Shown: one piece after another, positions 16,084 through 24,241 of the stretch | Position numbering within the stretch: position 1 is the first letter of the stretch | How the letters are laid out: every line of letters starts with the position of its first letter | Made by a program: the position numbers and the translations under genes | Notes under the pieces: generated by a model | What the model saw: the letters and a program-made list of their open reading frames with translations, nothing else | What the model was told of the DNA's origin: nothing | Database searches by the model: none | Origin: DATCTV01 sp964400685 | Lineage (GTDB): Bacteria > Desulfobacterota > Desulfomonilia > UBA1062 | Direction: 5' to 3' | Length of the DNA: 30,000 nucleotides | NCBI GenBank assembly: GCA_964400685.1 | Contig: CAYNVT010000045.1 | Location: 1-30,000 of the forward strand

Positions 16084-16737
16084 TTATTCATCCCTGTACA
16101 TCTCCCACCATTCAGGGTTGACTTTCAGGCAGTTTCCCTCCCACTCTATTGCCCCGTGATTTTTAAGTCTTGCGATAAGCCTTGAAAATGTTTCCGGTAT
16201 TGTTCCGATCGCCGATGCGATGTCTTTCTTCGGTATGTCTATTTGAATTTCCTCAAAATGTCCGTAATGATCAAGGAGAAAACGGAAAAACCGCTCTTCA
16301 ACATCATACGACATCAGGTACATGATGCGCTCGGCAAGATAGCGCTGCTTTTGCATCAGGCTGATGATGAACTTTTTTCTGAAGGGTTCTTTTGAAAGCA
16401 GGGCATTAAAGGCATCCCTGTTAACGGCAAATACAGTGCTCGGCATAACGGCCATTGCACTTACGGGATACGTATCCCTTTCAAACAATATCAGTTCGGC
16501 AAATATTTCTCCTGGTCTGATAAGCCTTATGTCTACCTCTTGCCCTGAAGAAGACGTCTTGAAAAGCCTTACTCCCCCATCAATAAGAAGATAGAAGTAT
16601 TTTCCTGGTTCACCTTCAGTAAAAAGCAGTTCGCCGTGTGACATGTTTTTTACGGACCCGGCGGCACGAAGGGTTTTAAGCTCATCCTCCATTCCCGCAA
16701 AAAGATCGCTATTTTCAAACAGACTTATTATATCCAT
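16084..16737 (-). CDS. Crp/Fnr-family transcriptional regulator
   Basis: The 217-residue protein has an N-terminal cyclic-nucleotide-binding fold (about 10-120: GELLFTEGEPGKYFYLLIDGGVRLF, RPGEIFAELILFE), a long dimer helix (about 120-150) and a winged HTH (about 168-208) with the recognition helix around TIPETFSRLIARLK. Compared with E. coli CRP the Glu of the phosphate cassette is kept (AEL, Glu81), but the following Arg-Ser-Ala reads Pro-Val-Ser-Ala, so the cAMP-phosphate arginine is missing. There is no FNR cysteine cluster. The sensed signal is unknown; the DNR-like branch is a possibility. It is the second gene after the OsmC gene, 37 bases apart, with an AGGAAAG site. Confidence 0.9.
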   Translation of the reverse strand: MDIISLFENSDLFAGMEDELKTLRAAGSVKNMSHGELLFTEGEPGKYFYLLIDGGVRLFKTSSSGQEVDIRLIRPGEIFAELILFERDTYPVSAMAVMPSTVFAVNRDAFNALLSKEPFRKKFIISLMQKQRYLAERIMYLMSYDVEERFFRFLLDHYGHFEEIQIDIPKKDIASAIGTIPETFSRLIARLKNHGAIEWEGNCLKVNPEWWEMYRDE

Positions 16738-16774
16738 ACGCTTCTCTTTCCTGTTTCATCTGTCAGAAAATTTT

Positions 16775-17194
16775 CTATGATGGATAACTGAAATTGATCT
16801 CCACCTCGACATCCTGACGAAGGCTCTGTTTAACAGGACATGTGTGGGCTGTTTTTTCAAGTTTCGTCTTGTCGGCTTCCGTCAGGTTGAGACCTTCGGG
16901 ATAAGCAACCGCAACCGAAAGCTTGCCGATCCGCCTTGCAGGAATTGATGTCATTTCTTTGACTACATGCACTTTTGTACCGGCAAGATTGATTCCTGAA
17001 CGCCTGGCAACAAGGTCCATAACAGTAATGATGCATGTTCCAAGTGCCGCTCCCACCAGATCCGTCGACGAAAAGGCCTCCCCTTTGCCGCCATTGTCGA
17101 GCGGTGCATCCGTGATGATTCTTTGTCCGGAAAGAGAGTGTTCTGCTGTGCAGTGAAGATCACCCTGATAAATAATAGAGATTTCAACGCCCAT
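16775..17194 (-). CDS. OsmC/Ohr-family thiol peroxidase-like protein
   Basis: A 139-residue protein with the two family cysteines: Cys54 in LGTCIITVMD and Cys119 in HTCPVKQSL. Members reduce organic or inorganic peroxides using this thiol pair and act in the cytoplasm. The sequence fits the OsmC rather than the Ohr branch, but the exact peroxide is unknown. The ATG has a very good GGAGGG site. It is co-directional with, and upstream of, the Crp/Fnr regulator, suggesting an oxidative-stress link for that regulator. It diverges from the MFS gene across 96 bases. Confidence 0.92.
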   Translation of the reverse strand: MGVEISIIYQGDLHCTAEHSLSGQRIITDAPLDNGGKGEAFSSTDLVGAALGTCIITVMDLVARRSGINLAGTKVHVVKEMTSIPARRIGKLSVAVAYPEGLNLTEADKTKLEKTAHTCPVKQSLRQDVEVEINFSYPS

Positions 17195-17290
17195 GATTTT
17201 CCCTCCAATGGTTTCTTACAAATTTGTTTTTTATTTTAAGTTAACATTAATGAGTAATTTGTGGTTGGCAATAAACTTTCTTTGTAGGAT

Positions 17291-18475
17291 ATGGATTTTC
17301 TTATGTCACGTGTATTTGCAATTTTATGCATCTGCTCTTTTTCAGCCATGACAGGCATGAATATCCTGGCCCCGGTCCTTCCTCTCTACATGGAAACGCT
17401 CGGCATAAGCGGAACGATGCTCGGCATAATAACATCCTGTTATTTCATTTCTCTGATGCTTGCAAGCCCCTTTGCAGGGAGGCTGGGGGACAGATACGGA
17501 TATAAATTGCTCATTTCAACAGGTCTCGGAATTCAGGCCGGTGTCTCCCTTTTATACCTTATGACTCAGAACCCGTGGAATCTGGCACTCCTGAGGTTTG
17601 TCCAGGGACTTTTAAGCGCAATGGTAATAGCACCTTCCCTTGCGTGGGCAGGCTCCCTCTCAACAAAAGACAGGGAAGCTTCTTCCATGGGGATATTCAA
17701 TGCATTCACTTTTTTCGGCATGGGGATAGGCCCGACATTAGGAGGTTATGCCTCAAGAAATTCAAATTCTGACATGCCGTTTATCCTCATGTCGGTTATT
17801 CTGTTTTTTTCATTTCTTCTCTGCACCCTTCTGCCGGGAGAAAATTCAAAGAGAGAATCTAAAAACAGCCCCGGCATAAGATTAAAAAGTATAACAGATA
17901 TCCTCTCATTCCGTCCAATACAGGGATTGCTGACATGCTCATTCATCCTTTCTCTCGGCGAAGGCGGGCTTACTTCATTTCTGCCCGTACTGGCAAACCA
18001 GCACAGCCTTTCCCAGCCCCAGATAGGTCTGCTGGCATCAATATTCTCACTTACCGCAGGCATATGCCTGACGCCTGCCGGTTATATTGCAAACAAAACC
18101 GACAAAACTCATATGATAATATCCGGTCTGCTTATTATTGCAGCCGGTATAGGTTTGCTTCCCAGCTGCTCTTCTTTTCTCTCATTTGCAGCACTGGGCA
18201 TTGTTTCAGGCATCGGGATTGCTCTGGTAATACCTTCATCATCCGCTCTCCTGATAAGCCTCACGAGGGATACCGGGTTAGGTCTCTCAATGGGTCTGTT
18301 TACGATCACAAACATGCTGGGATTTATTGCAGGACCGGGCATAAGCGGGCTTATCATGGATCATATGGGTCTTGATGATATCTTTTATATTATTTCCGGT
18401 TTATTTGTAATCTCTATTGTCGTGCTGTACGTATACCTGAGAATTCTCTCGCCTGTTACAATAAAACACAAATAA
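17291..18475 (+). CDS. Major facilitator superfamily transporter
   Basis: The 394-residue inner-membrane protein has about 12 hydrophobic segments. MFS motif A is clear between helices 2 and 3 (AGRLGDRYGYKLL, about 61-73), and an abbreviated counterpart (AGYIANKTDKTH) occurs in the second half. The central cytoplasmic loop is charged (about 195-210). The N-terminal half has the pattern of the DHA1/DHA2 drug-proton antiporters, so efflux is the likeliest role; the substrate is unknown. The ATG at 17291 has a GTAGGAT site; a second ATG four codons on is also possible. It precedes the acyl-AMP ligase in the same direction, but a promoter between them suggests a separate unit. Confidence 0.9.
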   Translation: MDFLMSRVFAILCICSFSAMTGMNILAPVLPLYMETLGISGTMLGIITSCYFISLMLASPFAGRLGDRYGYKLLISTGLGIQAGVSLLYLMTQNPWNLALLRFVQGLLSAMVIAPSLAWAGSLSTKDREASSMGIFNAFTFFGMGIGPTLGGYASRNSNSDMPFILMSVILFFSFLLCTLLPGENSKRESKNSPGIRLKSITDILSFRPIQGLLTCSFILSLGEGGLTSFLPVLANQHSLSQPQIGLLASIFSLTAGICLTPAGYIANKTDKTHMIISGLLIIAAGIGLLPSCSSFLSFAALGIVSGIGIALVIPSSSALLISLTRDTGLGLSMGLFTITNMLGFIAGPGISGLIMDHMGLDDIFYIISGLFVISIVVLYVYLRILSPVTIKHK

Positions 18476-18487
18476 GGACGATGAAAA

Positions 18488-18513
18488 TACTTTTTCTGAA
18501 AAGTAACCTTTTT
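18488..18513 (+). terminator. Weak AT-rich hairpin after the MFS gene
   Basis: TACTTTT (18488-18494) pairs with AAAAGTA (18499-18505) around a 4-base loop, followed by CCTTTTTAA. The geometry is that of a rho-independent terminator, but the stem is almost entirely A-T and therefore weak. Confidence 0.35.
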
Positions 18514-18538
18514 AATCAGTCAAATTTAGAGTTATAAT
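18510..18538 (+). promoter_or_regulatory. Candidate promoter of the acyl-AMP ligase gene
   Basis: A perfect TATAAT (18533-18538) lies 60 bases before the start codon. The 17-base-spaced -35 position (18510-18515) reads TTTTAA, a poor match, so an activator may be needed. The 60-base leader is AT-rich and ends in a strong AAGGAGGA site. Confidence 0.45.
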
Positions 18539-18598
18539 AGCAGTCAGCTGATCTCTCTTATTAAATTTTATTTGATATTTTATTGTTAAGGAGGATTT

Positions 18599-20917
18599 AT
18601 GATTCAAGGTTGTGTTCTTCCAGCATATAAGAACCGGCAGATAGAAGAAATTCTGAAGACGGGCAACCGGCAGGCGATATCTTCCGGTCCTGTTCCTCAA
18701 AAAAAATCACTTATACCCCCATTAATTACGAAGATGTCAGACATCATCCGTGCAGCCTGCATACTTGGCCCGGACAATGGAATCATCCACGTCAATGAAA
18801 TCGGGAATGAGCATCTTCAGTCATATACGGACCTTATGCACAGTTCGAAATGTGTCCTCTCAGGACTTAGAGGAAAAGGACTTAAACACGGCAATAAAGT
18901 GATCCTGCAGCTGGGAGACCCTGCTCTGTTTCTTTCAGCCTTCTGGGGTTCAATCCTGGGCGGTTTTGTCCCTGTGCCACTGCCTCTTCCTAACGGCTAT
19001 CCAATACCTGAAGGCATGGACAGGCTTGCAGGAGTCTCAAGGGTTATTAATGATTTCTGTATTGTTACAGATCAGGGAAGTGAGGTTTTTAAAGACCTTG
19101 CAAATGTAGATCTTTTCAATATTGTCGAACTTCTCAGCAGCCATCCTGACAGCGACCTTTATAGAACAGGCCCGGACGAACCGGTATTGATACAATATTC
19201 TTCAGGGTCCACGGGCAACCCGAAAGGTGTCATTCTTTCTCAGGCCAATCTTCTTTCATCAATAGACGCCGGAGCCGTCATGACCTTGAGCTCTGATCCG
19301 AATGATATGAGACCGGTACTCGGCTATTCCCTGTTTCTTTTGAAGAACCGCCTGTTGAATAAACACGGCAGGGGAACCATATCCAGGATCGTTTCACGTT
19401 TATCCGGTCTTAAGATTTTCAGGCCGGGCACTAAAGCATCCGGTCTGATTGAGTCTCTGGAAATCATAACGGGGAACAGAATCTCACCCGAGATGGATAT
19501 CGCATTTGATGAACTGAGTTTCGTTAACTGGATGCCTTATTCGCATGACATGGGGCTGATCGGTTTCCACATCTCACCTATGCTAACGGGCATGAACCAG
19601 GTAAACCTTTCGACCAGAACCTTTATAGAAAACCCTTCACTGTTCCTTAAGCTCATTGACAGATACAGAGCAACACATGTGCCTTGCCCGAATTTTGCCA
19701 TGCAGTGGCTGACTTCCCAGGTGAGAGATGAAGACATTAAGAACATCGACCTTTCCTCAATAAAAGCGCTTTATAATGGTTCTGAGCCGATATCCTCCTC
19801 AGTCACACGCTCATTTATTAACAAGTTCAAACGGTTCGGGCTTAAGAAAGAATCCATCAGAATGGCATACGGGATGTCCGAAGCGTCCCTTCAGATATCA
19901 ATGCCGCCTATCAATTCCGTCCCCCTTTTTCATAAAATAGACAGAAATATTTTAATAAATAAAAGCCTTGCCATTGATACGGCAGATGATGAATTCTCAA
20001 TCGAACTTGCAGACCTGGGATATCCCGTCTCCTATATGACAGTCAGGATAACTGATGATAATGATAATCTTCTGAATGAGAACATGATCGGCCATATTCA
20101 AATCAAGGGGATGAATGTTACATCAGGCTATTTTAACGAAATGGATGAGAATGCTGATCTTTTTTGCGGTGAATGGCTGAGAACAGGAGATATGGGATTT
20201 ATAAGAGACGGCAGAATCGTCGTCACGGGCAGGCATAAAGACATAATTTTTATTAACGGCAGGAATATATTTTCAAACGATATAGAAGAATACATCAGGA
20301 ATATCCCCGGGTTCAGGTTCCTTCATTATGCAGTCTGCGGAATAACTGATGCTGAAACAGGCTTGGAAAAGGTGATCCTCTTTGCAAGGTCTGGAGAATC
20401 AAGACAGCACCTGTTAAGAATGCTTTTAAATATTAACAGACGACTGCAGAAGTCATTCGGATTCAGCTTGTCTTCAATTGTAAAGATACATGAAATACCG
20501 CTTACCCCGGGCGGAAAAATTAAAAGATACAGGCTGAGAAATGACTACATCAAAGGTCTTTTTAAGGATGAAATTTCTCCAGATGAGGAATCGTTCGCAG
20601 TCGTTGATATGGATTTGAAGCTTGAACCGCAGTCTCAGACCGAGATATTATTACTTGGAATTTTTTCCGAAGTGCTGGGAAAAAATGATTTAACAAGATA
20701 TGATAATTTTTTTGAGCTTGGTGGAAACTCTATTGGCGCAACAAAGGTGATATCGCGCATCAGAGATGAATTCGGAATAAAAATCTCTATTTCAGCCATT
20801 TTTGAGACGCAGACCGTCGAATCGCTTTCTGGTATAATTGAAAAAGCTATAAAACAAAAAAAACGTCAGTCGAGGTCGAATGAATCGGACATCATGGATT
20901 CTCATTTCACAACCTGA
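18599..20917 (+). CDS. Fatty-acyl-AMP ligase (FAAL-like) fused to an acyl/peptidyl carrier domain
   Basis: The 772-residue protein has a 45-residue N-terminal extension, an ANL adenylation domain (about 46-655) and a carrier domain (about 676-752). Adenylation motifs: P-loop YSSGSTGNPKG (200-210), WMPYSHDMGLIG (311-322), YGMSE (424-428), RTGDMGF (528-534) and the catalytic-lysine segment TPGGKIKR (Lys640). The HDMGLIG and GRHKDIIFINGRN blocks match fatty-acyl-AMP ligases better than acyl-CoA synthetases. The carrier has FFELGGNSIGA with Ser711 for phosphopantetheine. Expected role: activate a fatty acid as acyl-AMP and load it onto the attached carrier. About 60-70 extra residues (235-305) separate two core motifs. 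No condensation, ketosynthase or thioesterase domain lies nearby. The ATG has a GGAGGA site. Confidence 0.88.
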   Translation: MIQGCVLPAYKNRQIEEILKTGNRQAISSGPVPQKKSLIPPLITKMSDIIRAACILGPDNGIIHVNEIGNEHLQSYTDLMHSSKCVLSGLRGKGLKHGNKVILQLGDPALFLSAFWGSILGGFVPVPLPLPNGYPIPEGMDRLAGVSRVINDFCIVTDQGSEVFKDLANVDLFNIVELLSSHPDSDLYRTGPDEPVLIQYSSGSTGNPKGVILSQANLLSSIDAGAVMTLSSDPNDMRPVLGYSLFLLKNRLLNKHGRGTISRIVSRLSGLKIFRPGTKASGLIESLEIITGNRISPEMDIAFDELSFVNWMPYSHDMGLIGFHISPMLTGMNQVNLSTRTFIENPSLFLKLIDRYRATHVPCPNFAMQWLTSQVRDEDIKNIDLSSIKALYNGSEPISSSVTRSFINKFKRFGLKKESIRMAYGMSEASLQISMPPINSVPLFHKIDRNILINKSLAIDTADDEFSIELADLGYPVSYMTVRITDDNDNLLNENMIGHIQIKGMNVTSGYFNEMDENADLFCGEWLRTGDMGFIRDGRIVVTGRHKDIIFINGRNIFSNDIEEYIRNIPGFRFLHYAVCGITDAETGLEKVILFARSGESRQHLLRMLLNINRRLQKSFGFSLSSIVKIHEIPLTPGGKIKRYRLRNDYIKGLFKDEISPDEESFAVVDMDLKLEPQSQTEILLLGIFSEVLGKNDLTRYDNFFELGGNSIGATKVISRIRDEFGIKISISAIFETQTVESLSGIIEKAIKQKKRQSRSNESDIMDSHFTT

Positions 20918-20962
20918 AAAAACATTATTTTTTTATTTCTATAATGCCGATGATAACATTAC

Positions 20963-20971
20963 TGATATAAT
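20963..20971 (+). promoter_or_regulatory. Extended -10 promoter element before the PilZ gene
   Basis: TGATATAAT is a perfect -10 hexamer with the TGN extension, 20 bases before the PilZ start codon. No -35 match is seen at normal spacing, which extended -10 promoters tolerate. It would allow the PilZ gene to be expressed apart from the ligase gene. Confidence 0.4.
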
Positions 20972-20991
20972 GGCATACGGGAGAAGCTTTT

Positions 20992-21402
20992 ATGAGACAG
21001 CATGCAAGACGCAACACCGAAATACCTCTCAGATATTATGGCTACGGGATGCATGGTCATAAAACAGGACAGCTCAGAAATGTCAGCCTGAGCGGACTTT
21101 CTTTCAAATCACATTATCCTTTCCAGTCAGGGATGAAGATTGTTGTTCACATCCCCTATTTAAATCCGTTATTCAAGGCCTCTGCCTCTGTCATATGGTG
21201 CCATCATTCCGATTCATCATACGAAGTAGGCATTAAATTTCACGATGACAACAATATCGATACATCAAAAATCATGTTTGAACAGATATGCCTTATTGAA
21301 AATTACAGGGAAGAAGTAAGAAAAAACGAAAGCAGAGGAATATCCTCAGAACAGGCGGCCAGAGAATGGTTTTCTCTGCTTGGCAACGATATATTGTGCT
21401 GA
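20992..21402 (+). CDS. PilZ-domain protein (c-di-GMP receptor candidate)
   Basis: The 136-residue protein carries a PilZ domain over about residues 2-105. The arginine cluster before the first strand (RQHARR, fitting RxxxR) and NVSLSGLSF (fitting D/NxSxxG) are the two c-di-GMP-binding motifs. The rest (GMKIVVHIPYLNPLFKASASVIWC, GIKFHDD) forms the expected beta barrel. A helical tail follows (about 105-136). PilZ proteins bind c-di-GMP and regulate motility, polysaccharide or other outputs in the cytoplasm. It lies 74 bases after the acyl-AMP ligase and 26 bases before the DUF480 gene. The ATG has a GGGAG site. Confidence 0.85.
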   Translation: MRQHARRNTEIPLRYYGYGMHGHKTGQLRNVSLSGLSFKSHYPFQSGMKIVVHIPYLNPLFKASASVIWCHHSDSSYEVGIKFHDDNNIDTSKIMFEQICLIENYREEVRKNESRGISSEQAAREWFSLLGNDILC

Positions 21403-21428
21403 CTTGAGCATGCCGTCAGAGAGGCTCG

Positions 21429-22058
21429 ATGAATAATCCTCTTACATATATTGAAGTTCGAATACTCGGCTCATTAATTGAAAAGAAGCTGTCCACTCCG
21501 GACTATTATCCGCTTACGCTCAATTCTCTGACTCTCGCCTGCAACCAGAAAACAAGCCGGAATCCCGTAACTGACTATTCCGAAGACAGCGTTCATTCGG
21601 CTGTTAAAGGTCTTATGGATAAAAGACTTGCCTGGGAGAGCACTCTCGGACGGACACCAAAATATGAAGAAAATTTTTCAAGAACACACGGTCTGGACAA
21701 TCCCGAAGCTGCAATTATCTGCGTTATCATGCTCAGAGGATCCCAGACCCCGGGTGAATTGAGGACAAATACTGAAAAAATGCATACCTTTCACTCATAT
21801 CAAGACCTTAATACCGCCATGGAAATCCTGTTTGAGAAAGAACTGATTGTAAGGCTTCTCAAACAACCTGGACAGAAAGAGCAGCGCATCACACACCTCC
21901 TGTGCGGAGAACCGGAAATTCAATCCGGCAGCCAGGTCCTTTCAGAATCAGTCATGCCGTCTGCCTCAAATGAGATCATAACGGAACTCGCAGCAATAAG
22001 AAAAGAGCTTGAAGAGTTGAAGGCCTCTTTTCAGGAATTCAAATCACAGTTCGAATAA
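21429..22058 (+). CDS. YceH-type DUF480 winged-helix protein
   Basis: The 209-residue protein belongs to the DUF480 (YceH) family: the opening EVRILGSLIEKKLSTPDYYPLTLNSL and NQKTSRNPV blocks are diagnostic, as are GLMDKRLAW and MLRGSQTPGELR. The family fold is two winged-helix domains (about 1-170), suggesting DNA binding, though the function is unknown. The C-terminus (about 182-209) is a charged heptad-like helix, a likely coiled coil. ATG has an AGAGG site. It is last in the rightward group and is followed by a terminator. Confidence 0.93.
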   Translation: MNNPLTYIEVRILGSLIEKKLSTPDYYPLTLNSLTLACNQKTSRNPVTDYSEDSVHSAVKGLMDKRLAWESTLGRTPKYEENFSRTHGLDNPEAAIICVIMLRGSQTPGELRTNTEKMHTFHSYQDLNTAMEILFEKELIVRLLKQPGQKEQRITHLLCGEPEIQSGSQVLSESVMPSASNEIITELAAIRKELEELKASFQEFKSQFE

Positions 22059-22115
22059 GTATTTGTAATCATTTCTGAGACACAATATTGCTGTTATTCT
22101 TCACCTGAATAAAAA

Positions 22116-22150
22116 AACCCGCCGGTTCTTTTGACAGAGACCAGCGGGTT
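22116..22150. terminator. Bidirectional rho-independent terminator
   Basis: An 11-position stem with one mismatch (22116-22126 with 22140-22150) encloses a 13-base loop. An A-run lies on the left flank and TTTCATTTTCT on the right, so it can stop transcripts from the YceH gene and from the convergent lipoprotein gene. Confidence 0.85.
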
Positions 22151-22181
22151 TCATTTTCTCTAAAGCTTATTCAGCATTGTT

Positions 22182-23999
22182 TCAGTTGACCACTATTTTT
22201 GCCCTTCCTACCAGGAAGTTGTCTTTCGCCTCGGTGCCTACGACCTGAATACTGATGTTCTTTCCCATGAGATCAATAGCAGGCGGAGCTATGTCAAGCA
22301 TCGAATCCAGCAGCGGCGGAAGTACCGCGTTAAATATAAGCCTGCCGAATCCGGGCACCAACGATGTGTTCAAACCGTTGAGATACAGAATCTTTATGTT
22401 AAAGTTTGTTCTTAAAGGATCTATTGTTATGCCTATGTTCCCGGTTTCCTTGATCTTAAGCTGAAGATAAGCATCTGCATCGATATTGAGTCTTAGGACA
22501 AGGGGCATACTGCCGGCCTTCAGCCTTACCTCGATAAGCAGGTCTCTAACCAGAACACAGCCCATACTGGTTACCTTGTTATTTAATATCAAAGTCTTCT
22601 TGCCTGACAAATCCATGACCGGAGGGGTCAGTAATGATACGCTCATCTGCGCAGGCTCAGATGTAAGTGAAGAGATAAGGTCATCCAGATTAAGATTGCT
22701 CAACAGGCCTGTCTGTATCAGCGCAACCATTGTCTGATTCATCATGTCATCGCTGACTGCAATCATTATGTTCTCGTCCGCAACCTTATCTAGTGACGGC
22801 ATTATATTCCCCGGAGTTGCCAGAAAAGTATCAAGACCCGGGACTGATGGCGTCAGGCCGGTATAAGCCGCCGATATCCCGAGATCCAGATTCAGATCGT
22901 CGTCGGATGTAGTCAAGATGCTGGAATTCATAGGCCATATTGCTACATCGATGTCGAGCAGATTCAAATTCAGATCGGATACGTTCATCAGGTCAAAACT
23001 GATGGAAAGACTTTCCATAAGATACTGCTTGATTACAACATTGATAAGTGCAGTCAGCAGATAGTTCGGCATTGTCAGATATCCATAATCGGTAGTTATC
23101 AGGCCGATGACGATATTACCCTTGGTCAGATCCAGTTTTGCCCCAATAGTACCGTCCTCGTTCATGTAAAGGGATATCTCGGCATCCTCAACCCTCAATT
23201 CCTTTATGCTCAATGCAAAGTGATTGGTCTGTACGACATTCCAATGGTACCCCTGAATGTATAGAGCAGCAGGTCTGTCAGGATCAACACCTTCGGTCGG
23301 GGCAATAATAACAGAACCCATTATCTTATTTCCGGCAACGATATCGGGAATAATGCTTATATTGCCTATGTTAATCTGACCATTCCATCTGGGGTTTGAT
23401 TCATCTTTATTTATATAGAGATCGCCAAAGGGATATAAATCTACATATATGGGGTTCTCAAGCAGCGGTTCCGTAATTCCCAGCATGGAAAGCAGCTCAT
23501 TGTCTTCAACTGGCCCATAGATAAGGGGTCTGGTCACCGAGTTTAACACGTCACCTACCTGAGCTGTTACAAGATCCAGTAGATCCTGGTCCATATGTAC
23601 TCTTAAAGCATCATTAACAGCCCCGGCATCTCCTACCTTCATAGACTGACCCACCGGGAATGATACCCTTTCGGTGTTGGTCACAAGCTTTTTGTCCATG
23701 ATCGAAAACACAACCGTGTTGAATATCGATGAAGTGCTGGGCTGGAATGAATATGTAAAATTACCTGTTGCCTGATCAAAAACGATTTTTTTGCTGTTGA
23801 CCTTAAGTGTTAAAGGATCGCTATCTCCTTTAATTACACGGCCGGTTATTGTTACCGTTCCCGCATCGGCAGGCAACACACTTCCCCTGACAGGACTGAT
23901 AATCTGAATCGAACAAGGCACATAGTTCTGCTTGGGACATCCTGCGAATATCATACAAACTATCACGATAAACAATGAAAGCCCTGAATATCTCCTCAT
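22182..23999 (-). CDS. Large lipoprotein with Ig-like domain and BPI/TULIP-like lipid-binding fold
   Basis: I start at the ATG at 23999, which has a strong GGAGGTGA site; this gives 605 residues. The signal is lipoprotein type: MRRYSG, hydrophobic stretch, lipobox FAGC with Cys21 followed by Pro. Residues about 30-110 look like a bacterial Ig-like domain (ISPVRGSVLPADAGTVTITG). The rest is beta-rich with amphipathic helices and repeats the plan of BPI/LBP/CETP proteins: AVSDDMMNQTMVALIQTGLL (about 405-424) resembles the start of the BPI C-terminal barrel, and the final stretch (about 555-605) with LPPLLDSMLDI, a lone hydrophobic strand and DNFLVGRAKIVV resembles its end. An outer-membrane lipid-binding or transfer role is inferred. 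It stands alone between a terminator and an AT-rich gap. Confidence 0.65.
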   Translation of the reverse strand: MRRYSGLSLFIVIVCMIFAGCPKQNYVPCSIQIISPVRGSVLPADAGTVTITGRVIKGDSDPLTLKVNSKKIVFDQATGNFTYSFQPSTSSIFNTVVFSIMDKKLVTNTERVSFPVGQSMKVGDAGAVNDALRVHMDQDLLDLVTAQVGDVLNSVTRPLIYGPVEDNELLSMLGITEPLLENPIYVDLYPFGDLYINKDESNPRWNGQINIGNISIIPDIVAGNKIMGSVIIAPTEGVDPDRPAALYIQGYHWNVVQTNHFALSIKELRVEDAEISLYMNEDGTIGAKLDLTKGNIVIGLITTDYGYLTMPNYLLTALINVVIKQYLMESLSISFDLMNVSDLNLNLLDIDVAIWPMNSSILTTSDDDLNLDLGISAAYTGLTPSVPGLDTFLATPGNIMPSLDKVADENIMIAVSDDMMNQTMVALIQTGLLSNLNLDDLISSLTSEPAQMSVSLLTPPVMDLSGKKTLILNNKVTSMGCVLVRDLLIEVRLKAGSMPLVLRLNIDADAYLQLKIKETGNIGITIDPLRTNFNIKILYLNGLNTSLVPGFGRLIFNAVLPPLLDSMLDIAPPAIDLMGKNISIQVVGTEAKDNFLVGRAKIVVN

Positions 24000-24241
24000 A
24001 ATGTTCACCTCCAAATTAATAAGACTTTCTCTATATTTATTAAATATATTAAATTATCATTAATTTCAAATAAAGCAATCCAAAAATTCAATATTGATTC
24101 TTCGTGGAAACATAATCTACTTTGCTATTCTATTTTATTTCCTTACTATAGGTTTTCCATTGCAATATTTTTTATAATTATTTGTTTTTTCTGATTTTTA
24201 TCTCACTTCAAATTTGGCATATTAATTGCTAATCGTCGGAT
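24000..24241. other. AT-rich divergent intergenic region
   Basis: These 242 bases separate the lipoprotein gene (leftward) from an unknown gene (rightward) and are visibly richer in A and T than the genes around. A TATAAT at 24173-24178 on the plus strand lacks a convincing -35 box. On the minus strand only weak promoter pairs can be found. I see no RNA gene or operator that I would defend. Confidence 0.5.

Noticed and set aside
16766..16775. GAAAATTTTC palindrome between the OsmC and Crp-family genes
   Set aside because: It has no loop for a hairpin and is short and AT-rich, so it is likely chance.
24015..24070. Fur-box-like ATGATAAT stretch upstream of the large lipoprotein
   Set aside because: Only one GATAAT hexamer is present in generally AT-rich sequence; the repeated hexamer structure of a Fur site is missing.
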